Source: Rebecca billardiae RCC1528 (lineage: Eukaryota > Haptophyta). From it: 64,000 nt of DNA. The notes under the pieces are model-generated. The model had not been told where the DNA came from. It did no database searches and saw nothing but the letters and a program-made list of their open reading frames with translations. How positions within the stretch are numbered: position 1 is the stretch's first letter; each line of letters begins with the position of its first letter. The position numbers and the translations under genes are program-made. Location: assembly GCA_965240325.2 (NCBI GenBank), contig OZ251225.1, positions 1,054,001 to 1,118,000 on the forward strand, written 5' to 3'. Below are positions 44,736 to 54,286 of the stretch, one piece after another.

Positions 44736-46459
44736 TCAGCTGGAGCCCTGGGGCAGCTTGGCATTGAGGTAGTTGATCCGCGACTCCATGGCCGCCCGTT
44801 CCTTCTCGAACGATTCCTTCAGCTCCCTGCGCGCGTTGGGGCGGGGGCCGCGCGCGCACGCGGCCGTGAGCGCAGGGGGTCGGCTCGTCCATCGCAGCTG
44901 CGCCGCACCCAGCGGCAGCGCGACAGCAGTGCGCAACCCGCCGGCCCGCGCACCGAATCTCGCGCCGGTGTGTCGCCTGGCGCTCCTTCATCGTCTCGTT
45001 CGCCGCGCCGAGCTTCGCCTCGAAGGACTCGCGCATGTTGCGCAGCTCCTCGATCATCACCTCCTCGAACGAGTCCGCAGGCGGCCTGTTGGCCATCTCG
45101 AGCTCCTTCTTGGTCGAGGCGAGCACCGCGCTGACGTTCTGCACCTGGGCCTGCGTGGGGAGAGGGCGGCGGCGCGTCGCGGGGCCGCGCGCGCATGAGG
45201 CGAGCCTCGCGCCCGCGCCCGCCGCGCGCCGCGCGCGCGCGCACCTCGAGCCTGTCGTTCTCCGCCTGCACGTGCTTGAGCGCGCTCTTGTCCTCGCCGT
45301 CTGCGGCCGTCTGCTCGAGCTGCTGCGTCAGGTTGTCGATGCGCGTCTGCAGGTAGATCTGCGCGTTCTTCGAGCTCGCCTTCTCGTGCTTGAGCTCGCG
45401 CTCGAGCTCGGCCACCCTGCGCTGCAGCGAGCCCACCTGCTCCTCCGACGTCGACGCCGCCTCGCCAGCCTTGGCGTCTGTCGCGTCGGCGACGGCGCGC
45501 AGCTGCGCAATCGTGCCGTCGCGCTCGGCCAGGCCCGCCTCGAGCTCGGCGACGCGGGCGAGGAGCTCCTGCTCGCGCTCGGGCGCGACGGTGGCGGCGG
45601 GCGACGCTGCGCTCGCGCTCGCCTCGCGCGCCGCCGCCAGCTCCGCGCCCAGCCGCGCCACCTCCGCCTCCAACCCCTGCGCACGCTCGAGCGCCGCCGC
45701 AGCGTCCTGATCGGCGCGCGTGGCCGCGCCCTCGAGCCGCGCGCGCTCGGCCGCGGCGCCCTCGGCGCGCGCGCCGTCGAGGCGCTGCTCGGTCTCGGCA
45801 TCGATGGCACTCAGCCGCGCCTGCATCTCGCCGAGCTCGCGCTCCAGCGTCGTGTTCAGCCGGTCGCGCTCCTGCACGCGCGTCATGAGCTCGTTGATCC
45901 GAGCGACTGCGTTCGCACCTGGCGCCTCCGCCGCCTCCTCGGCGTCGGCGGCGAGCTGCGCGTGGAGCCGCTGGAGCCGGTCGAGCACGTTCACGTAGTA
46001 CGCAAGGCGCGTGTTCCCCGCCGGTGTCATCGGCACGTTCTCCTCGCCGGGCACGCCGTCGGCGGTCGCCTGCACGACGGCGCGCTCGAGCTGCATCATC
46101 TTGTCCTGCAGCAGCTCGTGCAGCGCGACCTTGGCGTGCAGCGGGTTTGAGCCGCCGACGATGAGCTGCATCGACGCTTCGCTCACCTCGGCGCCCTTCA
46201 CGGGCGTCGCGAACGCGCGCAGTCGGCGCTGCACATTGAGGATGTCGGCGCGCATCGCGGAGAAGTACGTCGAGTCATCGAGCTTGCCGAGGTATGACGA
46301 TAGCCCGTCGGCGGTGGAGCTGAGGGGCACGCGGGGCGAATCGCGCATGCGCGGCGTGCCCGGCCCGCGGGAGCCAGGGCGTGAGCCCGGGCGAAGACGG
46401 CCGGGCTCGACCTGCATCATCACCGACGCCAGCGCGGCGGCTGCAACGGCAGCAGACAA
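44736..46459 (-). CDS. coiled-coil protein
   Basis: Three exons (45245-46459, 44954-45150, 44736-44826) give 500 aa. The first 150 residues are Arg/Gly/Ser-rich, then mixed helical (YLGKLDDSTYFSAMRADILNV, LHAKVALHELLQDKMMQLERA). From about residue 185 to near the end there is a long heptad-rich coiled coil (RINELMTRVQERDRLNTTLE, LQRRVAELERELKHEKASS), which continues across both introns (VLASTKKELEMAN, then REIR|ELKESFEKERAAMESRINYL). The clean continuation of the coil over the junctions supports the splice sites. A structural or cytoskeletal role is likely; no specific family is recognised. Two further ATGs at codons 14-15 could be used. Confidence 0.75.
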
Positions 46460-46684
46460 TGGCGGCCCAGTGATCGGACCGCTGCGCTCTCTGCTTGCAA
46501 GGGTCGTGCTGAAACGGTCCGAAGAAAAATTAAAAAACCCGATTTACCCATGCAGAAAGAAAATCGGCGGGCTTTTTCGACTTATCTTGGTGCGTCCAAG
46601 TCCGCGTTGCTCATCTGGCCGTCGCGTCATCGACACGGCGGAGGCGCAGCGCTTCAAGTACCTGCGAGCCGTGGCCGGCCATAC
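46460..46684. promoter_or_regulatory. bidirectional promoter region
   Basis: 225 bp between divergent starts. It contains an A-rich patch (GAAAAATTAAAAAACCC) and a second one with GAAAGAAAATCGG, unusual in this GC-rich DNA. Function is inferred from position. Confidence 0.35.
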
Positions 46685-47323
46685 ATGATGCTCGGCTTCT
46701 TCTCACGACCTACCGCTGCGGCCGTCGCTCTTCTCGCCGTGGTCGCCGATGGCGCGCGCGTATCTGTACGCCGCGGGGGTCGACAGGAGATCATCTCACG
46801 CTCTCGCTCACCCCTGAGTCTCTTGCGCCCGTCTGACATCATCGTCGCCGAGAGTGGTTCGGAGCTCCTGGGGTTCATGCAATGTGCCTTGATCGGGTCT
46901 GGGTTTCTCTTCCTCGCCGATGATCTGGAGGTAGCTCAGCTCGAAGCCGACGACGAGCAGACGCGCTGCCTACTTGCAAAGCAGGGGATCGGCAGGCTGC
47001 CGACGAGCAAGAGGCTGTGGTGGTTTGGACCTCCTGGCGACGCATCAAATGCTCTGAAGTCAGCTGGCTTTGTCGAGGTGCCACTTGCTGAGACGGTGCG
47101 CGCGCTGTGGCCAGCACTTGCCTTCTTTGGAACGCCAATTTTTCTGCTACCTGCTATTATCTTTGCATTCCCGCTGCTGCCTCAGAGCCTCGCCTTCATC
47201 GACGAGCTGGGAACACCTACCAGGATTGCGATTGCGGCTGCTCCGCCAGTGCTGACAGTTGCACTGGCAGGCCAGTCGCTCCTTGGGAAGACTGTATTGA
47301 GCTCGACTGGGAGCAGACGCTGA
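46685..47323 (+). CDS. small membrane protein, possibly plastid-targeted
   Basis: A single exon of 212 aa. ATG 46685 is chosen because a signal peptide follows at once (RPTAAAVALLAVVADGA), then a basic Ser/Arg-rich transit-like stretch. The mature region has a short hydrophobic patch (FMQCALIGSGFLFLADD) and a middle part with LWWFGPPGDASNALKSAGFV. Two membrane helices follow near the C-terminus (ALAFFGTPIFLLPAIIFAFPLL and IAIAAAPPVLTVALAGQSLL). No family is recognised. Base composition is less GC-rich than the neighbours. Confidence 0.6.
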   Translation: MMLGFFSRPTAAAVALLAVVADGARVSVRRGGRQEIISRSRSPLSLLRPSDIIVAESGSELLGFMQCALIGSGFLFLADDLEVAQLEADDEQTRCLLAKQGIGRLPTSKRLWWFGPPGDASNALKSAGFVEVPLAETVRALWPALAFFGTPIFLLPAIIFAFPLLPQSLAFIDELGTPTRIAIAAAPPVLTVALAGQSLLGKTVLSSTGSRR

Positions 47324-48910
47324 TCCCATGGGCGGGCATGGCTGGTTCCACTGGGGCTGCACGACCGTCCAGCATTGGTCTCGGCAGACTCCATAGTCCA
47401 TGTCACAGACGGAGTGGTCGAATCGGTGCGCGCTATCAGACTATCTGACCTGGCTGCTGAGTGCTGTGACGGAGTAGACAGTAGTGGCGAGCGTCGACCA
47501 GTGGCAGCATAATGCATATCGAAGTACGGCGTCGCCGTCCGGGCGTCACATCCGAGTGTTTAATATTGAATATTATTTGAATAATATATTATGATCATCT
47601 CATTCTCGGAAGCCGAGTTCTGCCACCAACGCCGACTTCGTGTCGACGATCGGGCACTGCCGCCGACGAATCAGGAGACCCGCGTCGTCCTACCTGTGTC
47701 GTTAAATCATAGAATGAGTTACAAGTGTAACATGATAATGTCTTATTAATGATATAGTGAATGCCGATAACCGCCAGTCGTGCGGACCCGCTGATCATCA
47801 CGTGGGCGCCGCATCGCCATCGGCCGCATGCCAGCCGCGCTGACGCTCGGACCTGGCGTCGCGGACTCGGGGTAAGTTAGTAAGTACTGTGAATAACTGT
47901 GATTGTGCGAGTAAGTTTCAGTGACACGTCGAGTTCGTGACATAATTCCGAACATTTTACATCAGCCGACGCTGAGAGTCTGGCTCCGGTCGCTCACAAC
48001 TCACTGACGGAGTGTCGACGCGGGCCGCATGACGCCTGTGGACGTGGTCGTGGGGTTAAACAGCCAGCGGCCTTTGGTCTGGGAGCGCTGAGCAGGGCTA
48101 GATGCGCCCTCAGCCTCGCATACGGCCCGTGAATCAGGCCCGGATTCAGCATCGCCCAGTGGCAGTGACGGTCATCCCGTCACCGTCAGTTGGGGTTGGT
48201 TCACAAACGTGTCCGGGTCGTAACGTTTTGTTTGCCATGCTGCTCTGCGCTTCAACTGGCAGTCGCGGGCGGGTCGGGCGCGGCGCTTTCAAGACTCGGA
48301 CTCACGACTCTGACACCCGCACCGTGTCCGACTGCACGCGCTACCTGTATTCCCAACTCGGCGCACTGTCTCAAAGTGGGCTGAGAGAGCACATGTAGCG
48401 CCCCCAGCTCATAGGCGACCAGGCACTGGACCGCATAAGCTTGCACGCTAGCCTGATGCGCACTTCCCCACGCGCATACCCCCCTCCCCACCCCCCCGTT
48501 CATCCCCGGCGCTACTTCATTCTGATGCGGCGGGCTCGAGCTCGGCGCCCTGCCTACGACCGGTCACCACACCGTGCGGCGTCTACAGTAGTTCCGTCAA
48601 TAGAAATGTCGTGTGGGAAAGCCGCGCTGACCCGTGGCCACAGTTTGGAGCTCGAGAATGCGAGCGCGCTCGCCCTCCTGCTCCCTTCCCCCGGCGGTGA
48701 CTTCCTCCCGAGCGCGAGGAGCCGCACAGAACGGAGATTCCTGCCGCTGGCAAGGGCGGTGTGCCTGGCATCACCCGGACACGCACGGCCGCCCGGCCGC
48801 GTCCGCTCCGGGCCAATCAGCGACTTGATTGCGGCCAGGGTGGCGGCCAGGCCGGCAAGTTGAAGATACGGACGATCCCGAAGCCGTGGGACCCTTCATC
48901 ATCGCCGGCG
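47324..48910. other. spacer with one dispersed repeat copy
   Basis: Contains the 101-bp repeat copy at 47619-47719, an A+T patch near 47565-47595, and otherwise nothing recognised. The last 300 bp are GC-rich and probably belong to the promoter and 5' UTR of the glucanosyltransferase gene. Confidence 0.45.
47619..47719 (-). repeat. 101-bp dispersed repeat, copy 2 (inverted)
   Basis: Reverse complement of 39960-40060 with about five differences. Confidence 0.9.
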
Positions 48911-51265
48911 ATGGTGCCACCCTACAGCGCGCGTTCGTGGCGCGCGGCGGCGGTGGCTCTGGCGGTGGTGGCGGTGGCGTTGGTGGAGGCGGCGTACGAG
49001 GATGTGCCCGTTGTGAAGGGGCGCCAGATCTATATCTATGGCAAGCCCTTCCACGTGCGCGGCGTGTGCTATTCGCCGGTGCCGATCAACGAGTCGATGC
49101 TCTTCGGGCCGTATGGCGACTACTTCACCGACGAGTACGCGTTCATGTGGCGGCGCGATCTGCCGCTGATTAAGGCGATGGGTGCGAACGCCATCCGCAT
49201 CTACGGCTGGAACGAGGACTCCGACCACATGCTCTTCCTGCGGTACGCGATGGACCATGACCTGCGCGTGATCATCACGCTCAACCTTGGCAGTGCGTCG
49301 ACGACGCCGATCCGCGGGGACGCAAATCGGAAGAAGGTGGCGGACCGGCTCGCGAAGCAGGTGCAGTCGTACGGCGAGCACCCCGCCATCCTCGCCTGGT
49401 CCTTTGGCAACGAGATCAACATGATGGAGCACGGGTTCCTGCAGGAGTTTGACCGCGAGTTTGTCTGCGGCTGGAACGTGCACGACCAGAAGCACGTGCG
49501 CGCGGCGCGAGCGCGCGGTCTCGACGCGCGCAGCGCGCGCGTGCCACGCCGCCGCTGCGCCGGCGCGCGGCGCGCCGGCGCCGCACGCGCGCACGCATGC
49601 ACATCCCAGCGCGGGGCCTGCGGTCGTCTGACGTGGCCGCGTGCACGCGCGCTGCGCCACGCGCGCAGGGAGGGTGTTACAATCCGAAGAACCCGCCGAA
49701 CACGTCGGACCCGTGCTACGACTCGTCGTACTGCGTGTACTCCCACCTCTTCAAGTTCATCAACGAGGCGGCCACCGCGGCGAAGCAGCACTCGCAGGTG
49801 CCCATCCTGTCTGCGTTTGCGGATGTCGATCAGGTCCTCGACAAGATCCAGCGCGCGGGGCATCTGGTGCCCGCGCTGGACATCTGGGCGGTGCAGCTGT
49901 ACCGCGGCTACTCCTTCGGCTCGTGGTTCAAGAAGGCGAACAACGCGTCCAAGTCGGCGACCAACCACAAGGCCTTCCTCATCACCGAGTACGGCGTCGA
50001 CGCGTACCACGACGCGTGCGGGCACGACGTCAAGAAGACGCCGTGCTTCAACCAGCTCGGCGACGCGTCGGGCTCGCACGAGGACGAGGGGACGCAGGCG
50101 CTGTGGAACCGCAACCTCACGAAGGAGATCGCGTGGCACTCCTCCGCGCAGGACCTGTGCGTCGAGACCTCGAGCGAGTACCAGGAGGCGTTCAACCTGA
50201 CGGGCGACGACGGGTACACCAACGACACGTGCGTCGTGGCGGGCGGCTTCGTCTACTCGTGGGTCGACGAGTACTGGAAGGGCTCGTTCGTCGCGGCGGA
50301 GTGCCGCCCGAACTTCTGGGAGCCGGCCTTTACGCTCGACAAGTGCGAGTACAAGGCGCACGTCACCTGCGCCAACTGGAACGCGTCTCTGCACGACCTG
50401 TGCGGCCAGCCGCTGCACTCCAGCCCGGACCACTACCAGAACGAGGAGTGGTTCGGGATGACCACGCCCACCAAGTGCGCCGACTCGATGGACAGGTGCG
50501 CCGCCGCCCGTCGCGGCGCGGGGCCTCGGCGCGAGACGCACCCACGCGCCGGCTCCCTCGCTCACCGCCGCCGCCTGTGCCGCGCGCCCATTGCGCGCGC
50601 GCGCACGCCGCTCTGTGCACGGCCCCCTGGCGCGCGCAGCCTGAGGCTACGCAAGGTGTACTGGGCACTGCGGGAGGAGTGGCAGGGCGACACACAGAAC
50701 GGCTCCGGCTCGATCAAGTCGCCGTCGTGCAACCAGATCACGCGCTGCCCCGCCGACTGCTCGGGGCGCGGGAAGTGCGAGACGGACCACAAGATCTGCG
50801 GCCCTGCGGATCTCAAGCCAAACTCTGGCGCGCCGTGCTGCCGCTGCAACATTGGCTGGGCGGGCGAAAGGTGCGACATGCTCGACGCTCGCACGAAGAT
50901 GGCTGTCGGCGCGGGCTTCTCCCTCCTCACCCTCGTGGGGCTCATGCTGCTCGCGCAAGGTGCGCTCCCGCGCGGCTCCAGCCCCACGCCGTGCGGCGCT
51001 CGGCGCGCAGTGAGTGTGGCATGCGCGCCGTGCAAGCGCGATCCGCGCGCTCACTCGCCGCGCCCGATCCGTGCCTCACGTGGCATGCGCTGCACGCACC
51101 CTGTGCGCTTGCGCAGGGCTGCGCGGCGGCCTCTGCCCGCGCAAGACGTCTCGCACACCCGCGTACGGTGGCGCAGGCATCGAACAGAGCCTGCTGTTGG
51201 AGCACAAGCTTCTTGGCGCCGGCCAGGTCTCACAGTTTGGGTCAGTCAACGCTCCAGTGAAGTGA
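48911..51265 (+). CDS. GH72-like beta-glucanosyltransferase with EGF-like module and membrane helix
   Basis: Four exons (48911-49495, 49669-50495, 50640-50959, 51117-51265) join in frame to 626 aa. A signal peptide (AAAVALAVVAVALVEA) precedes a clan GH-A TIM barrel. This contains FHVRGVCYSPVPI, MGANAIRIYGWNED, SFGNEIN with candidate acid/base Glu168, and FLITEYGVDAYH with candidate nucleophile Glu302. The arrangement resembles GH72 enzymes, which cut and rejoin beta-1,3-glucan at the cell surface. Many cysteines follow the barrel. Exon 3 encodes an EGF-like module (CSGRGKCETDH..., CCRCNIGWAGERC) and a membrane helix (MAVGAGFSLLTLVGLMLLAQ), and exon 4 a short cytosolic tail. The last exon was chosen because it alone restores an open frame. 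A role in wall or scale glucan is inferred. Confidence 0.8.
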
Positions 51266-51450
51266 AAGTGTCAAGTGACATGAGCATGTGCCTGTGGCGC
51301 ATGTGCAGTCTCGTCAGTGCTCCATGCTGCATTCTGATTCCGCATCGCGATCATCATCTGCTGCTGCCATATGGCATATCTCTATATAATACTACTACAG
51401 CTGCCAGCATATTATTATATATATCAATAGATCGATGATGAGATGATATG

Positions 51451-51735
51451 TCAGCTGTATTGCCGTGCCCGTTTTCGGTTTTGGAAAGTGTGGTCAGGTG
51501 TATCGCCAGCAAACGCACGTTTTGACTTAATCTCGCCTGCCTGAGCTGTGTGCGTCTCTTATTCTTAGTAAACTGTACCGTATAGTCAGTTGTATTATTG
51601 CCGTTTTCGTCCATAGCCATGTTTGGGAATCACGTAGTGTCAATCTTGTTGCCAACGTCGAATACTTGTGTCAGGTGTATTGCCGTGGATGATGATGGCC
51701 CAATACTTGGAACTTTGTCCAGCTGTATTGCCGTC
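51451..51735 (+). repeat. cluster of five CAG-N-TGTATTGCCGT words
   Basis: Near-copies begin at about 51452, 51494, 51587, 51672 and 51720, irregularly spaced by 40-95 bp. Variants are CAGCTGTATTGCCGT, CAGGTGTATCGCC, CAGTTGTATTATTGCCGT, CAGGTGTATTGCCGT and CAGCTGTATTGCCGT. Confidence 0.75.
51530..51578 (+). repeat. short dispersed element, copy 3
   Basis: Matches 13911-13958 essentially base for base, 37.6 kb away. Confidence 0.92.
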
Positions 51736-51754
51736 GCGTAGTGTGGGTCAGTTG

Positions 51755-51889
51755 TTTTTTTAATCCCCCTTTATATAACGGGCTCCGGGTGATCAGGCTG
51801 GCGGCCGAAGCCTCCAGCCCTAGGCCAGGCCTGGCCGCCCCCAACCAACCACCACCCTCACCCAACCTCAAACCACTGACCGAGACACC
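51755..51889 (-). repeat. A-tailed dispersed element, copy 2 (inverted)
   Basis: On the plus strand it starts with a T run and TATAACGGGCTCCGGGTGAT and ends CCGAGACACC. It is slightly longer than copy 1 and more diverged. Confidence 0.9.
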
Positions 51890-52671
51890 GTTGCCGTTTG
51901 CGCATCTTTGATTCAGGTTTGTTGCCGCGATCGCCCGCGCGCTGATGATGGCGCTGGCGCCCACGCGCCGCCGGCGTGCGCGGCGTGCCCTTGAGCAGGC
52001 CTAGCTGATCCCAGGCCAGAAGAGTGACGTTCAACGACGACGATCTCTGCCGGGGTAGCGCCGTGTTCCTCGACATCATCAAGCCGAACGACGACCTGAA
52101 CTGTGGACCGGAATCTGCACAAACGCTGCCGCATGCGCGCGCAGTGCAACACGCGCGTGCACCTCGGGCTACTCGCCGTCTACGCGGAGACGGGCGAGAA
52201 TCCGTCGCGACTTCTATCGAATCGGCGTTGCTCCGTGCTCACTTCGACTCCGGGACCGTCAAGCGCGCAGTCGATGACATTGCGACGGCAGCGCATGCAG
52301 GTGCATGCGTGAAGCAGGGTGAGCATGTGTTGCTGCGCCCCGATTCGCGGGAGTCGAACGTGCACGACGGGCGTGTGCTCTTCAACGGCCTCAAGGAGCT
52401 TGACCAACGCGACGCGCGTCCCCCTCACTGCCTGCCATCGACTGTCATTCACACCGTGGCGATCAACCAACGCGCGTCGCTCTCGCTCGTGCAACACTGC
52501 TGGCGCGTGCCTTTTTGCGATTGTCATCACTCCAACAGCAGACTGCCCTGTGGCCAACCGTGTGCAGGTGGCTGACCGTGCGCCAGTCGCACTCGTCAAC
52601 GCAGGCTGATTGGCCCGCGGAGGAGGAAGTCCAAGGCGTACTGCCAGCTGGGACACAACGCACCGACCGGC

Positions 52672-52712
52672 GTGTGCGTGTGTGTGTGTGTGTGTGTATG
52701 TGTGTGTGTGTG
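52672..52712. repeat. (TG)n microsatellite
   Basis: About 20 TG units interrupted by one CG and one TA step. Confidence 0.9.
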
Positions 52713-52973
52713 ACGCCCACACTCTGACTCTGCACTCGGGCAGCGACCAAGTTCCTCTGATGCTTATTATTTCATCGTCCTCCTCCTCACCGCCGACGAT
52801 CGTCTGCTCTCTGCATGACCGTTGTTGGCTTATAGCTTAGTGATGAGTCCGGCGAGGCTTCCCCGGGAGTGACCGGAGTCACGGACGGAGTCGAAGTGGC
52901 GGGACCACGCCGGCGGGCCTGCGGCGCGCGGCCCGCGGCGCCGCCGCCCGCATGCTGGGCTGCGGGAGGCTCG

Positions 52974-54110
52974 TCATCTACCTCTGAGAGGTCCACCGCC
53001 ATCCACGCGGCCGTCGTGTTCCAAGTAGAAGGTTTCTTCGGCATGCGCGCCACCCGGCGTGGTCGAAGAGGAGTGTTGCGTCACAGCTTGCCGCGACCCG
53101 GACGGCGCGCGGTCGACATCGCGGGTGTGCAGTCTGCCACTTCGCTCTCGACGATCCGCAGCGATGGCGCGAAGGTCGTTGCGCCGTCCAGCCGAGCAGC
53201 AGAGCGTGCAGCTTATGATGGCTGCTGTCGGGGCGCACACGGCCGCCACGGCGAAGATGACGCCGATGTAGAGTGTCGAGCGGCGTGCCGCACACGACGC
53301 GTGCACCGTGTCGAGGCATCGGCACTCGCAGTTGCCGTAATCCGCACGTGCTCGCGGGTCGCGCCTCAGGCAGAGCAGCTCATCTGCACTGAAGGGCTTA
53401 GGCGGGTGAGGGAAGCAGAATGCGAAGTGCTTCGACGCGATCGAGTTGGTCACGTTGAGGCACGCTGGCGCACTCTCGGCGTCCAGGACCTCGCCGCATT
53501 CCGAGGTCATGTCGTCGCCGAGGTAGTCGGCGAGTGCGCACGTGGGCACAAAGGCGGCGGTTGCCAGCGCCTGGCACGTAGCCAGCGCGACGACGGAGCT
53601 CACATCCGTTTGGTGCGCCGCGAATAGGCCCACACCGCCCGATACAAATGCCAGCGCTGTGGCTGCGTACGATGGCCAGAGCAGCGTGTCTTGCAACGCA
53701 TCGAGACTGCTGTCGCCCAACGTGCCAGCGTGATGCTCCGCCGGAGGCTCGGAGCCGATGCACGCCTGTACGGTTTGCATCTCTCGCCTGGCCTTGCGCT
53801 CGCATTCGCTGCCCCTCTCTATAGTCCCAAGCGACGAGGACAGGGAGACTGTGACGATGAGGGCCACCACACCCGCGATGATGAGGAGCATCGACAGCGC
53901 AGTCAGCGTGCGCATGCGACGTGCCGTGCCCGCGTCAATGATGCGCGATCCATCCAAAGACGATCGGGTGGGCAGCAAAGAGTCGTCGCTGGTGTTGTCA
54001 CTGCGCGACCAGTCCCCTCGCGGCATGAGCTTGACGTCATCTGCCTCTTCCCCGGTCGCCGGCTGCGACGATGACGGCGGCTGGTCCGAGGATGAGCATG
54101 ATGCGCCCAT
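52974..54110 (-). CDS. N-myristoylation-type four-helix membrane protein, tetraspanin-like topology
   Basis: A single exon of 378 aa. The start MGASCSSS is a good N-myristoylation site with a cysteine for palmitoylation. Four membrane segments follow: LSMLLIIAGVVALIVTV near 73, SYAATALAFVSGGVGLF near 147, VVALATCQALATAAFVPTCA near 171, and YIGVIFAVAAVCAPTAAIIS near 282. The loop between the third and fourth is about 90 residues with some ten cysteines, including CECRC. The small first loop and large Cys-rich second loop match tetraspanin topology, but the CCG hallmark is absent, so homology is uncertain. The C-terminal tail is basic and hydrophilic. It lies in tandem with the next minus-strand gene. 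Confidence 0.68.
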   Translation of the reverse strand: MGASCSSSDQPPSSSQPATGEEADDVKLMPRGDWSRSDNTSDDSLLPTRSSLDGSRIIDAGTARRMRTLTALSMLLIIAGVVALIVTVSLSSSLGTIERGSECERKARREMQTVQACIGSEPPAEHHAGTLGDSSLDALQDTLLWPSYAATALAFVSGGVGLFAAHQTDVSSVVALATCQALATAAFVPTCALADYLGDDMTSECGEVLDAESAPACLNVTNSIASKHFAFCFPHPPKPFSADELLCLRRDPRARADYGNCECRCLDTVHASCAARRSTLYIGVIFAVAAVCAPTAAIISCTLCCSAGRRNDLRAIAADRRERSGRLHTRDVDRAPSGSRQAVTQHSSSTTPGGAHAEETFYLEHDGRVDGGGPLRGR

Positions 54111-54286
54111 GGCCTCCTCACGCCCGCATGAGGGCGCGCCGCATTTTCAGTTTCCTGGCGCGCGCGGCGGCGCCGCGGCGGGACGCGATAAATATTTTCT
54201 CCGCGGCGGTTGATGGACTGTGAGTCTGTGACTGAACATCGACACATCGTTCATTCATCTGATGACTCACAGTGACATCGCAATGT

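Larger units (their letters stand above)
51266..52973. other. spacer with dispersed elements and one doubtful open frame
   Basis: Holds a third copy of the short element (51530-51578), a cluster of CAG-N-TGTATTGCCGT words (51451-51735), the inverted A-tailed element and a TG microsatellite at 52672-52712. A 183-codon frame at 52024-52575 (MTFNDDDLCRGSAVFLDIIK..., SALLRAHFDSGTVKRAVDDIA) has mixed composition but no recognised domain and is not called as a gene. Confidence 0.5.

Noticed and set aside
52024-52575. 183-codon frame as a gene
   Set aside because: No domain, no targeting signal, an equally long frame on the opposite strand, and it lies among dispersed repeats.
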